Shown here piece by piece: positions 1 through 5,284 of a stretch of 5,493 nt of DNA; positions within the stretch are counted from its first letter, which is position 1, and each line of letters begins with the position of its first letter. The position numbers and the translations under genes were made by a program. This DNA comes from Prevotella sp. (GTDB lineage Bacteria; Bacteroidota; Bacteroidia; Bacteroidales; Bacteroidaceae): contig JAEENF010000203.1 in NCBI GenBank assembly GCA_016283605.1, positions 1 through 5,493 of the forward strand, in the 5' to 3' direction. Below the pieces are notes generated by a model that worked only from the letters and a program-made list of their open reading frames with translations, searched no databases and was not told the DNA's origin.

Positions 1-47
1 AACTTCTCAAAAGCTGCGTCGTCAATACGCAATACAACTTGTTTCAT
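1..47 (-). CDS. Small hypothetical protein, N-terminus only (runs off left edge)
   Basis: The minus strand opens with ATG at 47-45 and reads MKQVVLRIDDAAFEK before leaving the window, so only 15 codons are visible. A short basic start followed by a beta-strand-like VVLRIDD segment is common among small cytoplasmic Bacteroidota proteins and ribbon-helix-helix or antitoxin-like proteins, but 15 residues cannot assign a family. The upstream sequence on that strand has only a weak purine stretch (AGAGACA), which is normal for this phylum. A terminator-like hairpin at 164-196 on the same strand lies upstream and probably insulates the gene from transcription arriving from the right. TAATTTCG (minus strand, about 148-155) resembles a TAnnTTTG -7 box with one mismatch and could be its promoter. 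That is weak evidence. Confidence 0.55.
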   Translation of the reverse strand, partial: MKQVVLRIDDAAFEK

Positions 48-163
48 TGTCTCTAAGCTTTGCGAGATATGTGGTCGGCGTCCGGACTTCCCTCATGAGA
101 CCTCACAAACCTCAGATTCAACATTTTGTTACTTTTGTCTTTCGACACTGCGAAATTACGCAT

Positions 164-196
164 AAAAAAAGGGCGGCGGAAAAAATCCGTCGCCCA
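164..196 (-). terminator. Intrinsic terminator reading leftward
   Basis: GGGCGGCGGA (171-180) pairs with TCCGTCGCCC (187-196) around a loop of six A, with one G-U type mismatch. On the minus strand the hairpin is followed by seven T (164-170), the layout of a Rho-independent terminator for leftward transcription. It lies downstream of the broken minus-strand gene at 288-476 and probably ended that transcript. On the plus strand no T-run follows. Confidence 0.7.
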
Positions 197-198
197 AT

Positions 199-299
199 GG
201 GAGTTTCTGGGAGTTTTTATGGGAGTTTTGGCGATTTCGCCTGATTTCTGGGAGTTTTGGTGAAAATCTTGGGAGTTTTTGGGAGTTTTATGGGAGTTT
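199..299. repeat. Seven GGGAGTTT repeats spaced by whole helical turns
   Basis: GGGAGTTT occurs at 199, 209, 221, 250, 271, 281 and 292, always followed or nearly followed by more T. The spacings are 10, 12, 29, 21, 10 and 11 bp, each close to a multiple of about 10.5, so the G-runs and T-tracts all face the same side of the helix. A small palindrome GGCGA-TT-TCGCC (230-241) sits in the widest gap. The array lies between the end of a minus-strand gene remnant, whose last codons overlap the final repeat, and its terminator. Possible roles are a protein-binding array, bent DNA, or a 3' UTR element; none is recognised. Confidence 0.8.
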
Positions 300-476
300 T
301 TTCTGCATGGCAGCGCCTGCAATGTAATAGCTCAGATAGTGCTTCCCATGCACAGGGGCCATCTTATCTGTCCATGTCACAAACGGTTTCGAGCAACACA
401 GAGTTCCTGACCCCTTGTGCACATGTTATTCCACCCTTTGCGGTTCATATGGATATCCTTCTACTATCAGTTTCAT
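288..476 (-). pseudogene. Small gene interrupted by the 31-bp repeat and an in-frame stop
   Basis: On the minus strand, ATG at 476-474 begins MKLIVEGYPYEPQRVE and meets TAA at 428-426. The same frame then runs without a stop through the 31-bp repeat (393-423) and continues SKPFVTWTD..., ending GKHYLSYYIAGAAMQKKLP before TAA at 290-288. Both halves look like protein rather than random translation, share one frame and face the terminator at 164-196. The simplest reading is one small gene disrupted where the repeat sits. A deletion between repeats that removed a middle part is also possible. I do not recognise the family. The AT-rich 11-bp tandem repeats just upstream (486-515) may have been its control region. 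The alternative is chance open frames, which the composition makes less likely. Confidence 0.5.
393..423. repeat. 31-bp dispersed repeat, copy 1
   Basis: This copy begins GCAACACAGAGTTCC and ends CCCTTGTGCACA. It is identical over 31 bp to the copies at 658-688 and 4843-4873, all in the same orientation. The end contains the 8-bp palindrome TGTGCACA (416-423). It lies inside the broken minus-strand gene at 288-476, immediately next to the in-frame stop. No terminal inverted repeats or target-site duplication are visible. Confidence 0.95.
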
Positions 477-485
477 AAACAATTT

Positions 486-515
486 ATACTCGAATTATAC
501 ACGAATTACACGATT
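486..515. repeat. 11-bp tandem repeats (ATAC-CGAATT)
   Basis: ATACTCGAATT (486-496) is followed directly by ATACACGAATT (497-507) and a partial ACACGATT (508-515), a period of one helical turn. The block lies 10-40 bp upstream of the ATG of the broken minus-strand gene (476). An operator for that gene is plausible but not shown. Confidence 0.7.
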
Positions 516-524
516 AACATTTGT

Positions 525-635
525 TTTGGTTATTTTGCTTCACCCTGATTATCAGACATTTAATTTAAAAAACAATATCTATTCAACCAAAAATAACCAA
601 AGTGAATAACCAAATTCACATTATCGTGGTTATTT
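525..635. promoter_or_regulatory. Cluster of four AATAACCA / TGGTTATT sites
   Basis: TTTGGTTATTTT (525-536) has an exact 12-bp inverted partner AAAATAACCAAA (590-601). Further copies are AATAACCAAA (605-614) and TGGTTATTT (627-635), giving two sites in each orientation within 111 bp. The third lies inside a small hairpin GTGAAT-AACCAA-ATTCAC (602-619). The cluster sits in AT-rich DNA between the minus-strand gene remnant and the kinase operon, so it could be a multi-site regulator-binding region. No matching regulator is encoded in the window. Confidence 0.55.
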
Positions 636-657
636 GTCTATTATCCATCTTTTCGTC

Positions 658-688
658 GCAACACAGAGTTCCTGACCCCTTGTGCACA
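658..688. repeat. 31-bp dispersed repeat, copy 2
   Basis: This copy is identical over 31 bp to 393-423 and 4843-4873, starting GCAACACAGAG and ending TTGTGCACA. It shares a preceding C with copy 3. It is intergenic, about 115 bp upstream of the kinase promoter box. Read on the minus strand from a GTG inside the repeat, a 19-codon frame ends in TAA, but nothing suggests that it is a gene. Confidence 0.95.
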
Positions 689-705
689 CTTTTCCAAGCC
701 ACAAT

Positions 706-720
706 GATGTGACACACATC
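706..720. promoter_or_regulatory. Palindromic operator candidate upstream of kinase operon
   Basis: GATGTG (706-711) and CACATC (715-720) form perfect 6-bp arms around ACA. A 15-bp dyad about 80 bp upstream of the -7 box at 802-809 would suit a dimeric regulator. The role is inferred from symmetry and position only. Confidence 0.4.
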
Positions 721-726
721 CCATGA

Positions 727-748
727 CGTTAATTTGCGTTAATTACGC
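727..748. promoter_or_regulatory. Two CGTTAATT boxes one helical turn apart
   Basis: CGTTAATT occurs at 727-734 and 737-744, exactly 10 bp apart. The second box is also framed by GCGT (736-739) and ACGC (745-748). Direct boxes in helical phase 60-75 bp upstream of a promoter are typical of activator sites. The binding protein is unknown. Confidence 0.4.
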
Positions 749-801
749 AGGTTTTTAAATTCATTTCCAGCAAATTTATCGTAGTTTTAAGAAAAAAACG
801 C

Positions 802-809
802 TATCTTTG
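802..809 (+). promoter_or_regulatory. -7 box of the kinase operon promoter
   Basis: TATCTTTG matches the Bacteroidota -7 consensus TAnnTTTG exactly. It lies 34 bp upstream of the first kinase's ATG, which predicts a start site near 815 and a leader of about 30 nt. No good -33 TTTG is found about 20 bp upstream (the area is TTTATCGTAG), so an activator may be needed. The CGTTAATT boxes upstream fit that idea. Confidence 0.6.
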
Positions 810-826
810 CAAACTGAAGACTATTA

Positions 827-847
827 ATGAATACTGTAAGCCTATGA
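827..847 (+). CDS. Six-codon upstream ORF, possible leader peptide
   Basis: ATG at 827 encodes MNTVSL and ends at TGA 845-847, overlapping the first kinase's ATG (844-846) as ATGA. The same overlap joins the two kinase genes. Translation of this mini-ORF could feed ribosomes onto the kinase start by termination-reinitiation. It lies within the predicted short leader. It could equally be chance, since six codons carry no coding signal. Confidence 0.25.
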   Translation: MNTVSL

Positions 848-2784
848 ATAATGTCATGGACAATAAAAAGCAGAAGGCCCGCCTGGCTCTGATATTGAAG
901 ACAGGCAAATTACGCCTATGGTTTTTCTACCCAGCCACCCGCCATTATTGCTACCTGTCTGAAACTGGCGACTATGAGCGCGAGTACAACCCCGTTGAGT
1001 TTTGCCGTTTCTTTCATCCTGATGACCTGGATGAGATGCGGAGCATCATCTTCGATGTTTGCGATGGCAAGCAGGAAAGCGGCAAAGTGGCCATACGCAG
1101 CAGGGCGGCCAAGGATGCCGACTGCCGTCACTATGAAGTATCCATCTCCGTCACCTGTCGTGACGACAACGGCATGCCCACTACGCTGATGGGCATCCAG
1201 CACGATGTGACCGATGAGTACTGCCGACAGCAGAAGATCAAACAGCTGCTGATTCGCTACCACACCATCTTCAACACGTCGTTGCTCGAAATGCTGTACT
1301 ACGACAACAAGGGCGTGCTGAAAGACATCAACGAGCGCGCCTGCAAGGCCTTCGGCGTGAAGAGCCGCGAACAGGTTCTCGACGGCAGCTTCCTGTTGGA
1401 GAACAATCCCTTCTATAACAAGATGGCGCTCGACGAGATGGAGAACTCGCACACAGGCAGCATTGTGAACTTCGATGATTACAGGGACGAGGAAATATAC
1501 CGCGTGGATGAGCTTGGCCTGAGTGGCAGGATGTATTACGAGTCGGCCATCAACCCCATCTACAACGAAGAGGGCGAGCTGGAGGGCATCTATATGTCGG
1601 GCCACGACATCTCGGAGATGGTGAACTCGTTCCATCGCCAACAGGCAGGCCTGAAGAAGCTGCAGCAGGGAACAGACAGCATCAAGCAGTATATCGCCAA
1701 CATCGACTATGCCCTGAGCGTGAGTGGCGTGCAGATGGTGAACTACTACCCCCACTCCTACACCTTCGAGCTCATCAACAGAGAGGCCCACACCAAGATC
1801 CACATGTCGCAGCTGCGCTGTATCCGACTGGCCACGCCGCGATTCCGCCGCACCGTGAACACCACGCTGAACAGGATGGACCACCTGACGAAGCTCGGCA
1901 TTGTGCAGGCCATAGAGATAGAGATTCGCGACAAGAAGGGCCGACAGATATGGCTGTTGTTCAACATGGTACCCATGCTTGACGCCAATGGCGAGGTGGA
2001 GCGCTACTTCGGCACCTATCGCGACATCACGGATATGGTGGAGACAGAGCAGCGCCTGGCCGTGGAGACGAAGAAGGCACAGGAGACGGAGCTGCTGAAA
2101 CAGGCCTTCCTGACGAACATGAGCTACGAGATACGCACACCGCTGAACAACATCATCGGCTATGCCGGCCTCTTTACGAGCAACCACGACGAGAGCGACG
2201 AGCCCTTCTTCATGAAGCAGATCAAGCAAAGCACTGACGAGCTGTTGCTGCTGGTGAACGACATCCTGTACATCTCGCGTCTGGAGGCCAACATGGAGGA
2301 GTATAAGAGGGCGCCCGCGGACTTTGCACAGACCTTCGAGGGCTACTGTCAGAACGGTCTGTCGACCATCAAGGATGGCGTGCAGGCCAACATCGTACAG
2401 CCCTACAACCGACTGGTGGTAGACATCGACAGCCATCATGTGGAGATGATCATCCGTCGACTGTGCAGTCTGTCGTGCCTGCTGACCAGCCAAGGCTCAA
2501 TCAGTATCAGCTATGAGTATCATCGCGGCGAGCTGACCATCCATCTCGAGGATACCGGCATTGGCTTTGCTGCCAATGTGCTGCCACACGTCTTCGAGCA
2601 CTTTACGCGAAATTTAAGAGGCGGGCTGATCGGTTCGGGTCTCGACCTGCCGATCGTACAGCAGCTGACGCACCAGATGGGCGGCACCATCGAGATACAG
2701 TCGGACTACAACCAGGGCACGAGTATATGGGTATCGATTCCCTGCACGGCCTCAGTCATTGAAAAGAAAAGAACAGAGGTATGA
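844..2784 (+). CDS. PAS-domain histidine pseudokinase (catalytic motifs degenerate)
   Basis: This 646-residue protein has no signal peptide or membrane segment, so it is probably cytoplasmic. Three PAS-like domains are visible: about 20-125 (with FHPDD, ending GIQHDVTDE), about 131-258 (ending SGHDISE) and about 278-400 (ending TYRDITD). A short linker helix, a HisKA-like region (about 419-483) and a HATPase_c-like domain (about 525-634) follow. The H-box reads NMSYEIRTPLN: Tyr428 (TAC, 2125-2127) replaces the phosphoacceptor His. The N-box is lost (Arg539, Leu543 where Asn is expected). The G1 box DTGIGF (570-575) is intact, but the G2 box is GSGLDL, with Asp601 for Gly. The Glu and Thr of the EIRT phosphatase-type motif remain. 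The protein therefore probably cannot autophosphorylate, yet its full-length frame suggests a retained role, perhaps dimerising with or modulating the kinase encoded next. ATG 844 is chosen; ATG 856 is an alternative. Confidence 0.9.
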   Translation: MNNVMDNKKQKARLALILKTGKLRLWFFYPATRHYCYLSETGDYEREYNPVEFCRFFHPDDLDEMRSIIFDVCDGKQESGKVAIRSRAAKDADCRHYEVSISVTCRDDNGMPTTLMGIQHDVTDEYCRQQKIKQLLIRYHTIFNTSLLEMLYYDNKGVLKDINERACKAFGVKSREQVLDGSFLLENNPFYNKMALDEMENSHTGSIVNFDDYRDEEIYRVDELGLSGRMYYESAINPIYNEEGELEGIYMSGHDISEMVNSFHRQQAGLKKLQQGTDSIKQYIANIDYALSVSGVQMVNYYPHSYTFELINREAHTKIHMSQLRCIRLATPRFRRTVNTTLNRMDHLTKLGIVQAIEIEIRDKKGRQIWLLFNMVPMLDANGEVERYFGTYRDITDMVETEQRLAVETKKAQETELLKQAFLTNMSYEIRTPLNNIIGYAGLFTSNHDESDEPFFMKQIKQSTDELLLLVNDILYISRLEANMEEYKRAPADFAQTFEGYCQNGLSTIKDGVQANIVQPYNRLVVDIDSHHVEMIIRRLCSLSCLLTSQGSISISYEYHRGELTIHLEDTGIGFAANVLPHVFEHFTRNLRGGLIGSGLDLPIVQQLTHQMGGTIEIQSDYNQGTSIWVSIPCTASVIEKKRTEV

Positions 2785-4685
2785 GTACGAATAACATGTT
2801 TGACGAGCAGCAGGCCATGATGATGGCGCTCGATATCAGCGGCAACCACGTGATGTGTCTCGACCTACGCGAGAACCGTGTGTACAACCTGTACGGAAAG
2901 GCAATGTTTGGCAATAATGTAGGCATAGAAGTGTGTTACACCTATATCCATCCTGACGATTGCGAAAGGTTCCGTACCTTCATAGAGCGACTGGCCGACG
3001 GTACCGACAGTGAAGCGGAGTGCCGTTTCCGCTGGAACTATAACTACACAGGACAAGGCGCCCCCGACTGGCACGACCTTTATAATGTAGCCATCGCCGA
3101 ATATGAAGACGGCAAACCCGTGAACATCATTGCCACCATCACTGACGAGACGGAGCCCAAGCGGAAGGAGCGCGAGATAGAGCGGTTGTCGGAACGCTAC
3201 AAGACCATCTTCGAGAACTCCATCATCGGCCTGTCGTTCTACACCCCCGATGGCTGGCTGCTAGATGCCAACCGCATCATGCGCAGGATATGTAACTTCG
3301 ACAGCGACGAGGGCGACGAGTTCTTCAGTAAGATGAACCTGTTCGACATAATGCCGTTCAACGAGGTGCTGGATCGCAACCATCCCGAGGAGTACTGGGC
3401 CTGTTCGCTGAGCATCGTCCCTGAGCGCAACATGTACGTGTATCTGGAAATCAGCATCCACCCCATCTACGACGAAAACGGGCAGCTGATGTATATCGCG
3501 GTATCAGCCAACGACGTGACGGAGGAACGCGACATGTACCTGAACGTGACGGAGAACGACGCCAGGATGCAGAAGGTGAACGAGGCCATCAAGAACTACG
3601 AGGTCGAGCTGCGCAACATGCTTGAGGCCTCGCAGATGCAGACCTGGCGCGTCAGCCTCGATCGCGACATCATCGAGTTCTATAGAGGCCTGAACACCGT
3701 GGTACGCTCGTTCAACCTGAGACAGTTGCGGGACATCTTCGTCAATCAGGAAGACGACTTCGTCAAGGCGTTGTCGAACCCGGCCGAGGCCCTGAAAGAA
3801 CCGCAGATCTATATCGGGCTGATGTACCCGAAGGTAACCCAGAGCAGCACAGAACCGCAATGGGTGCAGATCAACTGCATTCCCGAGTACTACAAGGATG
3901 GTCGGCTATTAGGCGCCTTCGGCGTGTGGCGTAACATCAACGACCTGATGCATAAACAGGATCAGCTGCGCAGGGAGACCCAGCGCGCCAGGGAGTCGGG
4001 GCAGATGAAGAGTCTCTTCCTGGCCAACATGACCCACGAGATACGCACGCCCATCAACGCCATTGTGGGCTTTTCGGAAGTCCTGACCACGCTGACGTCA
4101 CCAGAGGAGAAACAAGAAGTCGTACAGATCATCAAGAACAACTGCGACATGCTGTTGCGCCTGATAAACGACATTCTGACCGCCTCATCGCTTGAGACGG
4201 GTTCCATGAGCATTAAGGCTGTCCATGTCGATTTCTCCAAGGCGTTCAATGAGTTGTTCGAGTCGCTGCGTCCAAGGGTGCAGGAACCCGGTGTGGCGTT
4301 CCTGAAAGACAATCCCTACGACACCCTTCAGATTATGATCGATACCGACCGTGTGTCACAGATCATCACCAATTTCGTCACCAATGCCGTGAAGTACACC
4401 CATCAGGGACATATTAAAGTCGGCTACCGTACAGAAACGAGGACCAAGGACGGCAGACAGCAGCAGGGTCTTTACATCTATTGTGAGGATACAGGCTCAG
4501 GCATATCCTTAGAAGCTCAGGAAAAGATCTTCGAACGGTTCTACAAGATCAACGACTTCGTTCAGGGAACGGGTCTTGGCCTGTCCATCTGTAAGGCCTT
4601 CGCGGATGCCTGTCATGGTGACATCGGTGTCGTCTCCGAAGGTAACGGCCGTGGATCTGTCTTCTGGATCTGGATTCCGTTATAG
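2781..4685 (+). CDS. PAS-domain sensor histidine kinase (catalytically complete)
   Basis: This 634-residue protein is a paralogue of the gene before it and overlaps it by ATGA, implying co-translation. It has no signal peptide or membrane segment. Three PAS-like domains lie at about 13-125 (YIHPDD, ending TITDETE), about 133-250 (ending SANDVTE) and about 272-390 (ending VWRNIND), followed by a linker helix. HisKA is at about 408-473 with H-box LANMTHEIRTPIN and phosphoacceptor His419. The HATPase_c domain (about 518-634) has N-box NFVTNAVKYT (Asn535), G1 box DTGSGI (570-575), F-box FERF (584-587) and G2 box GTGLGL (596-601). All residues for ATP binding and autophosphorylation are present. 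There is no receiver or output domain, so a separate response regulator must exist outside the window. The ligand cannot be told from sequence; soluble PAS arrays usually sense intracellular signals. A strong terminator follows 43 bp after the stop. Confidence 0.95.
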   Translation: MSTNNMFDEQQAMMMALDISGNHVMCLDLRENRVYNLYGKAMFGNNVGIEVCYTYIHPDDCERFRTFIERLADGTDSEAECRFRWNYNYTGQGAPDWHDLYNVAIAEYEDGKPVNIIATITDETEPKRKEREIERLSERYKTIFENSIIGLSFYTPDGWLLDANRIMRRICNFDSDEGDEFFSKMNLFDIMPFNEVLDRNHPEEYWACSLSIVPERNMYVYLEISIHPIYDENGQLMYIAVSANDVTEERDMYLNVTENDARMQKVNEAIKNYEVELRNMLEASQMQTWRVSLDRDIIEFYRGLNTVVRSFNLRQLRDIFVNQEDDFVKALSNPAEALKEPQIYIGLMYPKVTQSSTEPQWVQINCIPEYYKDGRLLGAFGVWRNINDLMHKQDQLRRETQRARESGQMKSLFLANMTHEIRTPINAIVGFSEVLTTLTSPEEKQEVVQIIKNNCDMLLRLINDILTASSLETGSMSIKAVHVDFSKAFNELFESLRPRVQEPGVAFLKDNPYDTLQIMIDTDRVSQIITNFVTNAVKYTHQGHIKVGYRTETRTKDGRQQQGLYIYCEDTGSGISLEAQEKIFERFYKINDFVQGTGLGLSICKAFADACHGDIGVVSEGNGRGSVFWIWIPL

Positions 4686-4727
4686 ATTGGTGCGAAAAGG
4701 CTATACAGTTGACATAAACTCACAAGA

Positions 4728-4757
4728 AAATCCCTCGCCAATTGTGGCGAGGGATTT
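4728..4757. terminator. Bidirectional intrinsic terminator
   Basis: AAATCCCTCGCC (4728-4739) and GGCGAGGGATTT (4746-4757) form a perfect 12-bp stem with loop AATTGT. The GC core has A on its left and T on its right, so it works in both directions. It ends the kinase operon (stop at 4685) on the plus strand and the small minus-strand ORF (stop at 4761) on the other. The left side reads as ATTTTCTTG on the minus strand. Confidence 0.9.
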
Positions 4758-4760
4758 CTC

Positions 4761-4874
4761 TTAGAATGGACCTAAACCCATGCAACTCGTGGTGCTGATG
4801 GCCGTCAGGAAGGCCGTGAGTGCGGCTACTATCACCTTCACCGCAACACAGAGTTCCTGACCCCTTGTGCACAT
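4761..4874 (-). CDS. 37-aa smalltalk-like small membrane/lipoprotein-like peptide with repeat-derived start
   Basis: Minus-strand ATG at 4874-4872 opens a 37-codon frame ending TAA at 4763-4761. The C-terminal part, KVIVAALTAFLTAISTTSC then MGLGPF, is a hydrophobic helix ending in Ser-Cys. It resembles the 'smalltalk' small proteins of Bacteroidales, which I know to sit beside HU-family genes and amidase genes. The HU-like gene at 5370 fits that setting. The ATG and first 11 codons (MCTRGQELCVA) come from the 31-bp repeat at 4843-4873, so the native N-terminus seems to have been replaced. GTG at 4841-4839 just inside the boundary would give a 26-residue product. The Cys lies in a TTSC context, not a classical lipobox. 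The ORF faces a good terminator. It is either a functional short peptide or a 5'-truncated remnant. Confidence 0.5.
   Translation of the reverse strand: MCTRGQELCVAVKVIVAALTAFLTAISTTSCMGLGPF
4843..4873. repeat. 31-bp dispersed repeat, copy 3
   Basis: This copy is identical over 31 bp to 393-423 and 658-688. With copy 1 the identity extends one base further right (T), and with copy 2 one base further left (C). It forms the 5' end of the small minus-strand ORF at 4761-4874. Confidence 0.95.
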
Positions 4875-4878
4875 AAAA

Positions 4879-4902
4879 CGTGCCAACGTGCCATCGTGCC
4901 AT
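4879..4902. repeat. Three 8-bp CGTGCCA(A/T) units, left block
   Basis: CGTGCCAA, CGTGCCAT and CGTGCCAT follow one another without gaps. An inverted block of three units lies at 5042-5065, on the far side of the AT palindrome. The spacing and orientation suggest a paired set of protein-binding sites. Confidence 0.85.
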
Positions 4903-4953
4903 TTCGATTTTTATTTTAAGGTAAGCGTGATGATGGGATGGAAGGTACTCTAT

Positions 4954-5005
4954 ATATTTATATATTATATATTATATTATAATATAATATATAATATATA
5001 AATAT
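4954..5005. repeat. Perfect 52-bp AT-only palindrome
   Basis: Arms 4954-4978 and 4981-5005 are exact reverse complements (25 bp each) around the self-complementary AT at 4979-4980. The sequence contains no G or C. It can extrude a cruciform or melt easily under negative supercoiling. It lies between the divergent small ORF and the HU-like gene and is flanked by inverted 8-bp iterons. Confidence 0.95.
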
Positions 5006-5041
5006 TAAATAGGCAAAAATAAGATGATGGCAAAATACCAA

Positions 5042-5065
5042 ATGGCACGTTGGCACGATGGCACG
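5042..5065. repeat. Three 8-bp (A/T)TGGCACG units, right block
   Basis: ATGGCACG, TTGGCACG and ATGGCACG run in tandem. They are the reverse complement of the unit at 4879-4902, with the order of the A and T variants changed. The two blocks centre near 4972, close to the palindrome centre at about 4979. Confidence 0.85.
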
Positions 5066-5097
5066 AAAGCAAATTGGGGGTAGAATTAGCGTGAATC

Positions 5098-5140
5098 CTG
5101 CAATCTACGTCGAAAAATAATTTAATCCATGAGATTGCAG
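5098..5140. repeat. 9-bp inverted repeat CTGCAATCT / AGATTGCAG
   Basis: CTGCAATCT (5098-5106) and AGATTGCAG (5132-5140) are exact inverted copies 25 bp apart. CGTCGAAA follows the left arm at 5108 and recurs at 5181. The repeat lies about 110 bp upstream of the HU promoter in otherwise featureless DNA. It may be an operator or a decayed element. Confidence 0.5.
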
Positions 5141-5247
5141 TAATTTCGTCGCCGGCGCGCAAGGTGGGGCATATTGACTTCGTCGAAATATGTCGCAACT
5201 CCAAATTTTAACATTTGAAATAAATCGGAAATAAATTCGAAAAAGGC

Positions 5248-5278
5248 TTGGAATGCATTGATATTTTTAGTAATTTTG
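5248..5278 (+). promoter_or_regulatory. Promoter of the HU-family gene
   Basis: TTG (5248-5250, in GCTTGG) and TAATTTTG (5271-5278) are 20 bp apart, matching the Bacteroidota -33 and -7 (TAnnTTTG) elements and spacing. This predicts a start site near 5285 and a leader of about 85 nt before ATG 5370. Confidence 0.75.
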
Positions 5279-5284
5279 CATCAG

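Noticed and set aside
53..322. 89-codon minus-strand frame across the terminator and phased repeats
   Set aside because: It runs through a T-run terminator and the GGGAGTTT array, so its K/S/P/N-rich product is just the repeat translated. The coding-like minus-strand frame in this area is the different one at 288-476.
393..688. CRISPR array or insertion sequence formed by the 31-bp repeats
   Set aside because: Only three copies exist, with spacings of 265 and 4185 bp, no regular spacers, no cas or transposase gene, and no terminal inverted repeats.
2125..2127. Sequencing error turning the H-box CAC into TAC
   Set aside because: It cannot be fully excluded for one base, but the independent losses in the N-box and G2 box of the same protein make a real pseudokinase more likely.
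916..2493. 525-codon open frame on the minus strand opposite the first kinase
   Set aside because: It is an antisense shadow of GC-rich codons in the plus-strand gene. Its product is low-complexity (rich in V, L, H, A) with no recognisable domain, while the plus frame gives clear PAS, HisKA-like and HATPase motifs.
3504..3860. 118-codon minus-strand frame opposite the second kinase
   Set aside because: It lies opposite a well-supported PAS-encoding region and has no domain, promoter or RBS of its own.
4977..5204. 75-codon minus-strand frame through the AT palindrome
   Set aside because: It ends within the AT-only palindrome and its product shows no family features. The region looks intergenic.
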